This document shows, piece by piece, positions 41,637-50,215 of a DNA stretch of 64,000 nt (its first letter is position 1; the number at the start of each line of letters is the position of its first letter). The notes below the pieces were generated by a model that worked only from the letters and a program-made list of their open reading frames with translations, was not told where the DNA came from and did no database searches. Origin of the DNA: CAVQBP01 sp963782475 (GTDB taxonomy: Bacteria > Bacteroidota > Ignavibacteria > Ignavibacteriales > Ignavibacteriaceae); assembly GCA_963782475.1 (NCBI GenBank), contig CAWAJW010000012.1, positions 1,772,181 to 1,836,180 on the forward strand, written 5' to 3'. Both the position numbers and the translations under genes were made by a program.

Positions 41637-43712
41637 ATGAAATTATTTAAATATTTTTTATTGAGCATAACACTCGCACCTGTTTTAGTATTAGGTCAGG
41701 AAAAACCGGATCCATTTTTATGGTTGGAACAAATAGATAGTCCTGAATCTATGAAATGGGTAAAAACCCAGGATACTATTGCAGTTGATGCTTTGGAGAA
41801 ATCCCCGCAGTTTCAGAATATATATGAAAGTAATTTGAAAATTTATGATTCAAAAGAAAAGATTGCCGATCCATCGATTGTGGGGAAGTATATTTATAAT
41901 TTCTGGAAGGACAGCATAAACCAGCATGGTTTATGGAGAAGAACAAGCTTTGATGATTATTTGAATGAATCACCCAAATGGGAAACGGTTCTTGATATCG
42001 ATTCACTTTCAAAAGCTGACAGCGTTTCTTGGGTGTACGAAGGTGCTGACCGACTTTATCCCGATTTTAATTTGTGTTTACTATCTTTATCACGCGGCGG
42101 TTCTGACGCGACTGTCGTTAAAGAATTCGATCTTAGAACCAAAGAATTTGTAAATGATGGATTTCAATTGCCTGAAGCAAAACAGTCAGTAGGGTGGATT
42201 GATAGAAATACTGTTTTTGTTGGTACTGATTTCGGTGAGGGTTCGATGACGAGTTCAGGTTATCCGAGAATTCTAAAGAAATGGACACGGAGCACTCCAT
42301 TAACCGAAGCGAAGGCAATCTTTGAAGGTAAACCCGGCGATGTAGGCGTTTGGGGATATGAGATAAATACACCTGAAAGATCGTATCAATTTGTAACGAT
42401 AGCAAAAACTATTTATACATACGATACTTATACAATAATTAGTGATTCACTTGTGAAACTCGATTACCCTGAAGATGCACAACTTGATGGAATATTTAAA
42501 AACCAGATACTTCTTGAACTAAAATCCGATTGGAAAATAGGCGGAAAACTTTATAATCAGGGCTCACTAATAAGTATAGATTATGACAGGTTTGTAAAAG
42601 GAGACAGAGACTTTTTGTTAATTTACAAACCAAAGGCTCGCGAAAGTATTGTGTCAATCAATAACACAAAAAACTTTTTGCTTGTAGATAAATTAATCAA
42701 TGTTCGTGGAGAGCTATTTAAATATGAATTGAAAAATAATAAATGGTCGGAAGAGAAAATAAATGCACCTGATTATGGAACAATTGACATTAGTTCAACT
42801 GATGATTTTTCCGACAAATTTTTCTTTACATACACAAACTTTCTGAACCCAACCACGCTTTATCTATACGAAGAAGATGGTACAATTAAAAAAGTAAAAA
42901 ATCTTCCTGAATTTTTTGATGCAAGTAAATTTGAAGTAAAACAATATGAAGCTGTTTCGCAGGATAAAACTAAAATTCCCTATTTTATTGTTTACAATAA
43001 AGATATTAAGTATGACGGTAATAACCCGACTCTTCAATACGCATACGGAGGCTTTGAAATATCCGAAACACCTTATTACTCGGCAACAGTTGGAACTGAC
43101 TGGCTCAGCCGCGGCGGAGTTTATGTACTGGCAAATATTCGAGGTGGAGGCGAGTTTGGACCTAAGTGGCATTTAAGTGCAATCAAAGAAAACCGTCATA
43201 AAGCTTATGAAGATATGATTGCAGTGTCTGAAGACTTGATTAAAAGAAAAGTTACTTCACCAAAACATCTGGGAGTAATGGGCGGCAGCAATGGCGGATT
43301 ACTTGTGGGAGTAATGCTCATAGAAAAACCTGACCTTTATAATGCAGTTGTTTGTCAGTCACCTTTACTCGATATGAAACGTTACAATAAGCTTTTAGCT
43401 GGTGCAAGCTGGATGGGTGAATACGGAAATCCAGATAAGCCTGAAGATTGGGCATATATAAAAAAATACTCACCATATCAAAATGTTTTTAAAGACAAAA
43501 AGTATCCGCCTGTACTATTTACGACTTCAACCAGAGATGACCGTGTGCATCCCGGTCATGCCAGAAAGATGGCAGCTAAAATGGAATCATTCGGAGATCC
43601 TGTCTATTTTTATGAATACACAGAAGGTGGGCACTCTGCAGGTGTGACCAATAAAGAAGTAGCATTTGAAAGTGCGTTAACATTTTCATTTTTGCTTAGG
43701 CAATTACAATAA
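41637..43712 (+). CDS. Secreted prolyl oligopeptidase, S9A family
   Basis: A 691-residue protein with a signal peptide (MKLFKYFLLSITLAPVLVLG), so periplasmic or secreted. N-terminal part (PDPFLWLEQIDSPESMKWV) and a beta-propeller region follow, then the peptidase domain. The nucleophile is Ser in MGGSNGGLLVG (residue about 551), Asp in FTTSTRDDRVHPGHA, and His in TEGGHSAGVTNKE (about residue 666). Full length for the family, which cleaves short peptides after proline. No frameshift. Stands alone on the plus strand between array regions. Confidence 0.9.
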   Translation: MKLFKYFLLSITLAPVLVLGQEKPDPFLWLEQIDSPESMKWVKTQDTIAVDALEKSPQFQNIYESNLKIYDSKEKIADPSIVGKYIYNFWKDSINQHGLWRRTSFDDYLNESPKWETVLDIDSLSKADSVSWVYEGADRLYPDFNLCLLSLSRGGSDATVVKEFDLRTKEFVNDGFQLPEAKQSVGWIDRNTVFVGTDFGEGSMTSSGYPRILKKWTRSTPLTEAKAIFEGKPGDVGVWGYEINTPERSYQFVTIAKTIYTYDTYTIISDSLVKLDYPEDAQLDGIFKNQILLELKSDWKIGGKLYNQGSLISIDYDRFVKGDRDFLLIYKPKARESIVSINNTKNFLLVDKLINVRGELFKYELKNNKWSEEKINAPDYGTIDISSTDDFSDKFFFTYTNFLNPTTLYLYEEDGTIKKVKNLPEFFDASKFEVKQYEAVSQDKTKIPYFIVYNKDIKYDGNNPTLQYAYGGFEISETPYYSATVGTDWLSRGGVYVLANIRGGGEFGPKWHLSAIKENRHKAYEDMIAVSEDLIKRKVTSPKHLGVMGGSNGGLLVGVMLIEKPDLYNAVVCQSPLLDMKRYNKLLAGASWMGEYGNPDKPEDWAYIKKYSPYQNVFKDKKYPPVLFTTSTRDDRVHPGHARKMAAKMESFGDPVYFYEYTEGGHSAGVTNKEVAFESALTFSFLLRQLQ

Positions 43713-44087
43713 AGTTTTTTGGTCATTTCGATTAAATTAATTTAATATGAAGCATTGTCCAAAATTTGCAGCCTGTTATGCTTTAAATGGCTAAATCTAT
43801 ACTAAAAGTTTTTGTTCAAACTAGCGTTTTTCAAGAAACTGCCTATTTGCGGAAGACCAGGAGGCGAGTATGTTGCGTAAGTGATTAACCGTGGCTAGGC
43901 TATGCACAACCAACCTAACCTTGAAAAGAGGGGGTTGGGTGGGTTGTGTTAGTCGAATTTGCTGTGGGGCTAAGCTAAGTAAAACCGACGAGTGCTCTTG
44001 GCTTTATATACTTGTAGTCCTGCATGTTTTGTATAAAAAACTTGGGGTTAAATCTGGAATCAAAGATGTAATTTTGGCAAGGAAGCG
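43713..44087. other. Gene-free stretch with an inverted repeat
   Basis: CACAACCAACC (43905-43915) and GGTTGGGTGGGTTGTG (43933-43948) form a hairpin, followed by TTAGTCGAATTTG. A related TTAGTCGAGCTCG segment, GGTTGTGTTAGTCGAG, lies at 41071-41086. The ORF-like frame at 43891-44118 reads through this hairpin and is not considered real. Confidence 0.4.
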
Positions 44088-44852
44088 CTACTCATATAAT
44101 TCTCGAAATTTGAAATAATCAAGAATTGTAAGTTTTGATCCTTTCAGCTTAATCAAACCTCTCCTATCAAAACTATGAAGGATCCTCGATACTGTTTCTC
44201 TTGAGGTCCCGGCCATTTTTGCCAATTCATGCTGAAACGGGAGTTTACCAATTTCAATTTTATTCTGATCCAGCCTTCCAATTTTATTTCCTAACTCAAT
44301 TATAGTTGATGCGATTTTAGCTTCGGCATCACCTAAAGACAGAGATTTAATCTTCAGATCTGCAGCACGAATCCTTAGTGCTAGTTCTCTCATTAAAGCT
44401 AAAGCAATGTTGGAATGAAATTTAATGAGGTTTAAAAAATCATTCCTTTGGATAATAAATAATTCAGAATCCTCCATTGCAATAACATTAGCAGAACGTG
44501 ATGAACCATCGAGAATAGCCATCTCTCCGAAGAAATCGGATTCCTTAAGAATAGTTAAAATGATTTCTTTTCCTGACAAGCTAATTCTAGATACTTTTAA
44601 TTTACCTTTAATAATTAAGAAAAGAGCTGAAGATTTTTCAGATTCAGATAAAATAACCGAACTCTTCGTAAAAGATTTCTGAGAGCCCAGCTTAGCAATT
44701 TGATTTAGAGTAGTATCGTCTAAAACACAAAAAATAGGGATGCTTTTGAGAAATTTAATTATATGTTCTGTTTCAGTTTGCAACTTCCGGTTTTTATTGT
44801 TGCTGTTGACTTTTAAATCTTCAGCCAAAAGAGCATCAGTTATATTATCCAT
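44088..44852 (-). CDS. Crp/Fnr-family transcription regulator
   Basis: A 254-residue protein. An unusual N-terminal extension (MDNITDALLAEDLKVNSNNK) is followed by a cyclic nucleotide-binding-type beta barrel (IPIFCVLDDTTLNQIAKLGS; GEMAILDGSSRSANVIAMED) and a C-terminal winged helix with LAKMAGTSRETVSRILHSFD. The GE-x-x-x-LDG-x-x-RSA pattern is that of cAMP-type sites. It is a DNA-binding regulator; the ligand and targets are unknown. No target palindrome was identified. Confidence 0.8.
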   Translation of the reverse strand: MDNITDALLAEDLKVNSNNKNRKLQTETEHIIKFLKSIPIFCVLDDTTLNQIAKLGSQKSFTKSSVILSESEKSSALFLIIKGKLKVSRISLSGKEIILTILKESDFFGEMAILDGSSRSANVIAMEDSELFIIQRNDFLNLIKFHSNIALALMRELALRIRAADLKIKSLSLGDAEAKIASTIIELGNKIGRLDQNKIEIGKLPFQHELAKMAGTSRETVSRILHSFDRRGLIKLKGSKLTILDYFKFRELYE

Positions 44853-45130
44853 TTTTTAAACCTTTCTTAAAAATCAAGATATTACTGAGAAAAAAATGTT
44901 ACTAAAGTGAGTACACTTGAAAGTAATATAAATTAGAATGAATTTAATTTTGATAAGATATTTGAATTTCAATAATGTTTAACATAAATTTTCAGGATTC
45001 GAAAACAAATCGGGCCTTTGGGAGTAACAATGGACTTGAATTTCAAATCATTATTGGAAATAAGGTTGATGAAATAATTGAAGTTAAAGTTTTTAAAATA
45101 TAAAAGAAGAAATTTCGTTAAGTACAAATA
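44853..45130. other. Intergenic stretch upstream of the Crp-type gene
   Basis: No gene is seen. A frame near 44995-45102 reads QDSKTNRAFGSNNGLEFQII and could be a decayed gene tail. The upstream AT-rich region probably holds the Crp promoter. Confidence 0.3.
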
Positions 45131-45250
45131 CTATAATTCTTTCGGATCATATTTTTGTAGAGCTGCATTCTTCATAGCAATAAGGCCGATTATAAAAGTA
45201 ATTAGTGATATGAAAAAAAATAAACCGAGTATAATTAAAATACTTAACAT
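45131..45250 (-). CDS. Very small single-pass membrane protein
   Basis: A 39-residue frame from ATG 45250 to TAG at 45131-45133. One transmembrane helix (LSILIILGLFFFISLITFII) then a short charged tail (MKNAALQKYDPKEL). Size and shape resemble the small accessory subunits of respiratory complexes or other one-TM microproteins, but no family is claimed. The AAAAAAATT just before the ATG gives no strong ribosome site. Confidence 0.35.
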   Translation of the reverse strand: MLSILIILGLFFFISLITFIIGLIAMKNAALQKYDPKEL

Positions 45251-45438
45251 AATTTTTTTTGTTTCATTTTAAGAATTATCGAAAGAATTTAAATTGCTTC
45301 AAGTCACAAGAAGGATATCGACGATAAAAATTGTTGAATTTGTGAACATGTTTTAATGAAATGAATCTTGATATTTCATAAGAGGAGATGTCTTGAGATT
45401 TAAGAAACGGCATATGGATTTACTATTTCTTAAACAAC

Positions 45439-46228
45439 TTAGCTGCTATAATTTATTAAAAGATTTCTTTTGTGTACTTTGAATCCATATTTCTTTGAAT
45501 ATCTAATAGTATAAATGACTGTTAGTATAATAGTAATTAGTCTAAATAAATTAGTAGCATTAGTTCCAATTGCACCAGGGACATTTGTCTGGAAAATAAT
45601 CCATGACAAATTCATAAATATATGCAACCATATTGGAACCCATAAGTTGCTATTATGTTCTATATATAACCAGGCAAACCAGGCACTTCCCATAAATGTT
45701 ATTAAAAAAGTTCCGAATGCACTTGATAAATTATGTGTTTGATATAAATGACCTATTCCCAAAAATATGGAAGCTATGATTGAAGATGGAATAAAGCCCC
45801 ACCGTTCCTTTTTAAATAATTGACCAAATATATAGCCGCGAAACAAAATTTCTTCTATAATAGGTCCTATAAATGCGACAATTAATATATCATAAGAAAA
45901 TAGATTATTTGATAATTTGAAAAGTATTACAGAACTCACCGTCATTGGTAAAGTCGTAATTAATCCAAACAAGAGCCCTTTTATAAATCCATTTTTTAAC
46001 CCTAATCCGGAAATTGTTCCTATAATATTATAATTGTATAAAATATAAGATGATACAATTATTATAATAATTGTGAAAGGATAGCCAAGGGGATGTAACA
46101 AAGAGTTTACTGCCGGGAATATAAAATAGGTTCACAAGAATTTTGGGAATGTACATACACAAAAGAAAACTTAAAATAATTATTGCCACCCTCAATATTC
46201 GATTTCCCATACATATATACATTTTCAT
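45439..46228 (-). pseudogene. CPBP intramembrane metalloprotease, one-base frameshift
   Basis: From ATG 46228 the frame reads MKMYICMGNRILRVAIIILS and continues to FYIPGSKLFVTS; one base over it reads PAVNSLLHPLGYPFTI and on to 45439. Removing one C from ATTCCCGG near 46120 joins them into a protein of about 260 residues. It has the CPBP (Abi) motifs EEILFRGYIFGQLF and WLHIFMN, with several TM helices. The family includes CAAX-type proteases and bacteriocin-immunity proteins. It follows the leader at 46235 directly. Confidence 0.65.
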
Positions 46229-46234
46229 ACTAAT

Positions 46235-46383
46235 TGTACATATAGACTTACTATTATTTTCAGATTATAGCTTAAATAAGTCCTTCCGATTTCCTCCCAA
46301 AAAAAGCTTAGGTTAATATCAAATTAATTCTATCTTTGAATAAAGACAAGCAAAATTTATAATCTTAAAATAATTTTGATGGC
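46235..46383 (-). promoter_or_regulatory. Cassette-array leader, minus strand copy 4 (degenerate)
   Basis: On the minus strand: TTTATTCAAAGATAGAATTAA and AGCTTTTTTTGGGAGGAAATCG match the second leader copy (27880-27960), then TAATAGTAAGTCTATATGTAC and ATGTATATATGTATGGG. The attI-like GTTAGG junction itself is not intact. It directly abuts the multi-hairpin repeat at 46384. Confidence 0.45.
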
Positions 46384-46790
46384 AAAAAAGCCTTGCTCAC
46401 ACACTAATCAAACGCTAAAAAAATTAAACAAGTTTTTTTTACCTGTCGATTACGGAAATCATTTCAAGATTTACTTAGAAGTAGAAAAAATTATTTGTGA
46501 AGGGCTGACAGCATGTGAATGGAGAGAATATATTGGCTGTCAGACCGAACAAGTAATTTTTGATAGAATTAGAAATGCTATGTTTTATGAAAATGCAGGT
46601 AGAGAAAAAAGTCTTACTTATTTTTGTCCGGAACAGTTAAAGAAAGAGCAAAAATAAGGAAGTCTTTTTCAATGATGGCTGGTGATATATTTTTTGTTTT
46701 AATGACCAACCTTCGTTTATACCAAACTTCGGTTGGCAGGCAAGCTGAAAAAAATATTTGCGTGAGGATTGGGGAATGATAGGTGAGCAA
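46384..46790 (+). repeat. Multi-hairpin repeat, full-length copy with longest ORF
   Basis: Hairpins A (AAAAAAGCCTTGCTCACA/ATTAAACAAGTTTTTTTT), B, C and a degraded D are present. A 93-residue frame (46376-46657) spans B and C: EVEKIICEGLTACEWREYIG, then TEQVIFDRIRNAMFYENAGR. The same peptide can be read in the other copies, most of which have a TGA at the start of hairpin C's loop. Confidence 0.6.
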
Positions 46791-46836
46791 ATTAAGAATA
46801 TTTAAAAATTTATAAAATAATAAAGTTATCTTATAT

Positions 46837-47361
46837 TCATTGGATCTCGCATATTTGAATGATATGGTTCAAAGTTTGAACCGGAGTCTCGTTTGAATTA
46901 TCAATAAAATAATCTTTCGGGAAAATCAATCCATTGAATTTTAAGTATAATTGTTTGACTCTTTCTGGACCTGCGATCCAACCTTTTCTCATTGAATCTC
47001 TCTTAATTGCAATATCCAAAGCTGGGTGAAGAATACAAATACGCCAAGGAATGCTATGTTTTTGTAAGAATTCTCTATATTCATAAAAAGCTTCAGGTGG
47101 AGACTCATGTACAGTACCATCTATAACAATAGATTGACTTTTTTTCATACCGGATAGAATTTTTTTGAAAATTATATTATGAACAAATTGTCTTTTTTTA
47201 CGATGCTCATCAGAGCCGAAAACTCCCCAATCTTTTCCAAAGCATTGCTTCCATATATCATCTTCTGAAATTCTTTTCCAACCTTTTTTATCAACAAGTA
47301 ATTTTGAAATTGTGGTTTTACCGCTGCCACAAGTCCCTGTTAATATTAATGTACAAACCAT
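46837..47361 (-). CDS. P-loop kinase-like protein, second paralog
   Basis: A 174-residue protein that is a close paralog of 24701-25240. Walker A GTCGSGKTTIS, then SEDDIWKQCFGKDWGVFGSD and VIDGTVHESPPEAFYEYREF are conserved. The central parts differ substantially, so divergence is not recent. Both paralogs sit on the minus strand beside copies of the multi-hairpin repeat. Substrate unknown; a toxin, sugar or nucleotide kinase are all possible. Confidence 0.65.
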   Translation of the reverse strand: MVCTLILTGTCGSGKTTISKLLVDKKGWKRISEDDIWKQCFGKDWGVFGSDEHRKKRQFVHNIIFKKILSGMKKSQSIVIDGTVHESPPEAFYEYREFLQKHSIPWRICILHPALDIAIKRDSMRKGWIAGPERVKQLYLKFNGLIFPKDYFIDNSNETPVQTLNHIIQICEIQ

Positions 47362-47423
47362 ACCATAAAGATAATAAGTTTTATCCTATTAGGAATAAAC
47401 CATATCAGATTTTCCTGACAAGA

Positions 47424-47479
47424 TTAAAAAAATATTTGCGAGCGAGATAATACTAGTTTGAGCGAGCAATTATTTTTTG
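47424..47479 (+). repeat. Isolated hairpin D of the multi-hairpin family
   Basis: AAAAAAATATTTGCGAGCGA ... GAGCGAGCAATTATTTTTTGA. The following 170 bases are almost identical to 20290-20460, so hairpin D and its right flank were copied as one unit. Confidence 0.55.
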
Positions 47480-47650
47480 ACAGGATTAATATTGGATGAT
47501 TAGCTGAAAATGGGGTTGTGAAAGGGTGGGATATTTATAAATAAATTTCGTTAAACTATCTCTAAGGAGCAGCCAAAAAAATATTCATCTAATCTTAATC
47601 GTTTTGAAGGGTTTTGGGAGGTGTTCCTAAAAAAGCCTTGCTTAACCAAT
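47427..47650. repeat. Duplicated segment shared with 20249-20460
   Basis: About 215 bases including hairpin D and the stretch GGATTAATATT ... GAGGTGTTCCTAAAAAAG are nearly identical in both places and in the same orientation, followed by a hairpin A in both. Confidence 0.65.
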
Positions 47651-48007
47651 AATCCAACTTATGAAAAATAAGCAAGGTTTTTTTACCTGTCGATTACGGA
47701 AATCATTCAAGATTTACTGAGAAGTAGAAAAAATTATTTGTGAAGGGCTGACAGCATGGGAATTCGTCAAACGTGTTGGCTGTCAGACTGAACAAGTAAT
47801 TTTTGATAGAATTATAAATGCTTTGTTTTATGAAAATGAAGGTGGAGAAAAAAGTCTTACTTATTTTTGATCCGAACTGCTTAAAGGAACAGGAAAAATA
47901 AGGAAGTCTTTTTCGATGGTATATTATTTTTTTTTGTTTTATTGACAAGCTGAAAAAAATATTTGCGTGAGGATTGGGGGAGGGAATTAGGAAAGCAATT
48001 ATTTTTT
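47629..48007 (+). repeat. Multi-hairpin repeat, full-length copy
   Basis: Hairpins A (AAAAAAGCCTTGCTTAACC/AATAAGCAAGGTTTTTTT), B, C and D (AAAAAAATATTTGCGTGAGG ... GCAATTATTTTTTC). About 380 bp. It ends 80 bases before the TetR promoter. Confidence 0.6.
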
Positions 48008-48088
48008 CTTAGGATTGATGATCAAAAGTGATTTCTTTTCATATCCGATTAGATTATAAAAGATAGAAAATATTTTTTTGAAATTTAC

Positions 48089-48137
48089 TTGACAAATATA
48101 AAAAAAATTGTATATTTTAGTAAGTAAGTGATTACAT
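48089..48137 (+). promoter_or_regulatory. Promoter and operator of the TetR operon
   Basis: TTGACA (48089-48094) and TATATT (48111-48116) with a 16-base spacer form a sigma-70-like promoter, unusual in FCB bacteria, which tend to use other boxes. AAGTAAGTGATTACAT (48122-48137) directly follows, covering the likely start of transcription. It is an imperfect copy of the perfect palindrome at 48770-48785, so the TetR protein probably represses its own gene. Confidence 0.6.
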
Positions 48138-48158
48138 AATTATTTGAGGTAATTTGAA

Positions 48159-48749
48159 ATGTCAAGAGAAACAACCGATACCAGGCAGGAACAGATTAAA
48201 AAAGCTGTGTTAGAAATAATCGCTGATGAAGGGCTGCATAATTTATCCACCAGGAATCTTGCAAAAAAGATTGGATTAAGTGAAGGTGCAATTTTTCGTC
48301 ATTTTTCAACTAAACGTGATATTATAAAGGGGATAATGGATGATGTCGCTAATGATTTAATAGGATCACTGAGAAACATAGTTATTAGCCCTGTAAAAAC
48401 TGAAGAGAAATTATTCAACTATCTTTGCAAGAATGTAAAATATCTAAAGGAAAATAGGGGTATAACTATTTTATTGTTTTCTGAAGCAACTCATTTGGGA
48501 GATAAAGAGCTAAAAGAAAAATTAAACCAAATTTTGGCTGAACAGAAGCAATTTATAATAAAAATGGTAAAGGATGGAGGTGCAGAAGGTGTATGGGATA
48601 AAAATATAAGTCCAGAGGATGTCGCTATGGTTTATATGGGTATCCCAATCACATTTAATATTGAATTAGTGCTGAATAAAAACGGACTTAATGTGGATAA
48701 TTTTTGTAAAAGAATGTACAATTTGATTTTGAAGGTATTGAAGAAATAA
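48159..48749 (+). CDS. TetR-family repressor
   Basis: A 196-residue regulator. The N-terminal helix-turn-helix is LSTRNLAKKIGLSEGAIFRH followed by FSTKRDIIKGIM; the remaining 130 residues form the ligand-binding helical domain. It would repress genes that carry the AAGTAAT-TG-ATTACTT operator seen at 48122-48137 and 48770-48785. The ligand is unknown, but the downstream genes suggest a small anion, a metal species or an organic acid. Confidence 0.85.
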   Translation: MSRETTDTRQEQIKKAVLEIIADEGLHNLSTRNLAKKIGLSEGAIFRHFSTKRDIIKGIMDDVANDLIGSLRNIVISPVKTEEKLFNYLCKNVKYLKENRGITILLFSEATHLGDKELKEKLNQILAEQKQFIIKMVKDGGAEGVWDKNISPEDVAMVYMGIPITFNIELVLNKNGLNVDNFCKRMYNLILKVLKK

Positions 48750-48769
48750 AAAAATTTACATAATAATGT

Positions 48770-48785
48770 AAGTAATTGATTACTT
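48770..48785 (+). promoter_or_regulatory. Probable TetR operator
   Basis: AAGTAATTGATTACTT is a near-perfect palindrome (AAGTAAT, TG, ATTACTT), 23 bases before the start of the FmdE-like gene. It is the stronger of two copies; the other lies in the TetR promoter. Confidence 0.6.
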
Positions 48786-48807
48786 AATAATTAAAGGAGA
48801 AAAAACA

Positions 48808-49437
48808 ATGTTTGATTTACCGGAATGGACGTTTGAATTTCATGGGCATAGATGTCCATTTATGCCTATCGGTTATAGAATGGGAAGATTGGCCATAAAC
48901 AAATTAGAAGTGGGGAAAAGTCTCAATCATGAGATGCATGTATTTTCTGAAATGGGTGTTGGCCATCCGCAGGGTTGTATGCAGGACGGAGTTATGTCTG
49001 CAACCGGTGCAACTTTTGGAAAGGGAATGATTGAAAGATTAAACTATGGTAAAATTGCTGCAATCTTCTGGTACCCGGGGAAAAAGGATTCGGTCAGAAT
49101 TTCTCTGAAAAATGAATTTCAGGATAAATTGGCAACACACGAATTTTTTAAATTTCGTAAACAAGGGATAGAACCAACAGATATACCTGAAGAAATTAGA
49201 AATGATATTATAAACATAGTTCTAAATGCAAGTGATGATGACCTTTTCAATGTAACTGTTCTATCTAATTTCACATACAAACCGATTAAAGGTTCTTTCA
49301 ACAAATCGAAATGTGAATTATGCGGTGAGTATGTATTTGAAAGATATTTAAGAGTTAAAGACGGTAAAAAGGTTTGCATTTCCTGTTCAGGAAGATCTGA
49401 AGAAGAAAAAGTTATACATCAACCAATTATTAAATAA
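48808..49437 (+). CDS. FmdE-like (formylmethanofuran dehydrogenase subunit E-type) zinc protein
   Basis: A 209-residue protein. The N-terminal domain is the FmdE family fold: FEFHGHRCPFMPIGYRMG with a conserved His and Cys, VFSEMGVGHPQGCMQDGVMS with a further His and Cys, and ATGATFGKGMIERLNY. A C-terminal zinc ribbon follows (CELCGEYV ... CISCSGRS). In methanogens subunit E belongs to the Mo/W-dependent enzyme; stand-alone bacterial FmdE-like proteins have no settled function. First gene after the operator at 48770, 9 bases before TauE. Confidence 0.75.
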   Translation: MFDLPEWTFEFHGHRCPFMPIGYRMGRLAINKLEVGKSLNHEMHVFSEMGVGHPQGCMQDGVMSATGATFGKGMIERLNYGKIAAIFWYPGKKDSVRISLKNEFQDKLATHEFFKFRKQGIEPTDIPEEIRNDIINIVLNASDDDLFNVTVLSNFTYKPIKGSFNKSKCELCGEYVFERYLRVKDGKKVCISCSGRSEEEKVIHQPIIK

Positions 49438-49445
49438 AGAGAATC

Positions 49446-50195
49446 ATGTTATACTTAATTATTTCAATAATAATCCTTGCAGCTTCCTTCTTGTTTTCTA
49501 TGCTGGGATTAGGCGGTGCATTAATTTATGTACCGGTTCTTAAATGGGCAGGTTTTCCGGTTAGGGAAGTTGCAATACCATTAGCACTATTATTAAACGG
49601 TCTGACAACTCTTATCGCATTAATTGCCTATTTCAAAAATAAATTGGTGGATGTAAAAGGTGGTTTGGCTATGACAATTTCTGCTTTCATATTTGCACCT
49701 GTTGGGGCATATGTTTCAGATAAATTGCCGGTGAATGTTCTTCTAATCCTCTTCTCAGCAGCCGTTTTATTTGCTGCTGGCAGAATGCTGCTTATGTCTA
49801 AAAAACCTGAACCTAAAGATATTATGTCTTTTAAGAAACGGGCAATCATCGGTGCGATAATCGGCGGATTTGCCGGCTTTATGGCAGGTCTTCTTGGAAT
49901 CGGAGGTGGTTTTATTATGGCACCGTTACTAATGTGGATGGGATATGAAACTAAAAAAGCTGCAGCAACTTCGGCTTTTGCAGTTACTTTTTCTTCATTC
50001 TCCGGTTTTCTCGGACATGCCGCACAGGGGCACTTTAACTGGACATTAACCATTATACTTACAATCACAGTAATTATAGGAGCATTACTGGGGAGCAATT
50101 TTCTTGTGAATAAAGCTAAGACCAGCAGGGTAAAACAAATATTTGCTGTTGTTTTATTTGCAATTGCCATTAAAATAATTATCGGTGTGATTTAG
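49446..50195 (+). CDS. TauE/SafE-family membrane exporter
   Basis: A 249-residue inner-membrane protein with eight hydrophobic stretches. Both TauE/SafE half-motifs are visible: SMLGLGGALIYVPVLKWAGF near the start and AGLLGIGGGFIMAPLLMWMG in the second half. Such proteins export sulfite, sulfonates or other organic anions. The position between FmdE-like genes and a porin suggests transport of the same substrate. No frameshift. Confidence 0.85.
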   Translation: MLYLIISIIILAASFLFSMLGLGGALIYVPVLKWAGFPVREVAIPLALLLNGLTTLIALIAYFKNKLVDVKGGLAMTISAFIFAPVGAYVSDKLPVNVLLILFSAAVLFAAGRMLLMSKKPEPKDIMSFKKRAIIGAIIGGFAGFMAGLLGIGGGFIMAPLLMWMGYETKKAAATSAFAVTFSSFSGFLGHAAQGHFNWTLTIILTITVIIGALLGSNFLVNKAKTSRVKQIFAVVLFAIAIKIIIGVI

Positions 50196-50215
50196 ATATT
50201 GAAGGGAAAAACAAA

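Noticed and set aside
43891..44118. 75-residue ORF beside the inverted repeat
   Set aside because: It reads through a hairpin (CACAACCAACC/GGTTGGGTGGGTTGTG) and has no protein-like pattern.
20137..48007. CRISPR array from the recurrent hairpin repeats
   Set aside because: Copies are hundreds of bases long, spread over 28 kb and not separated by regular spacers.
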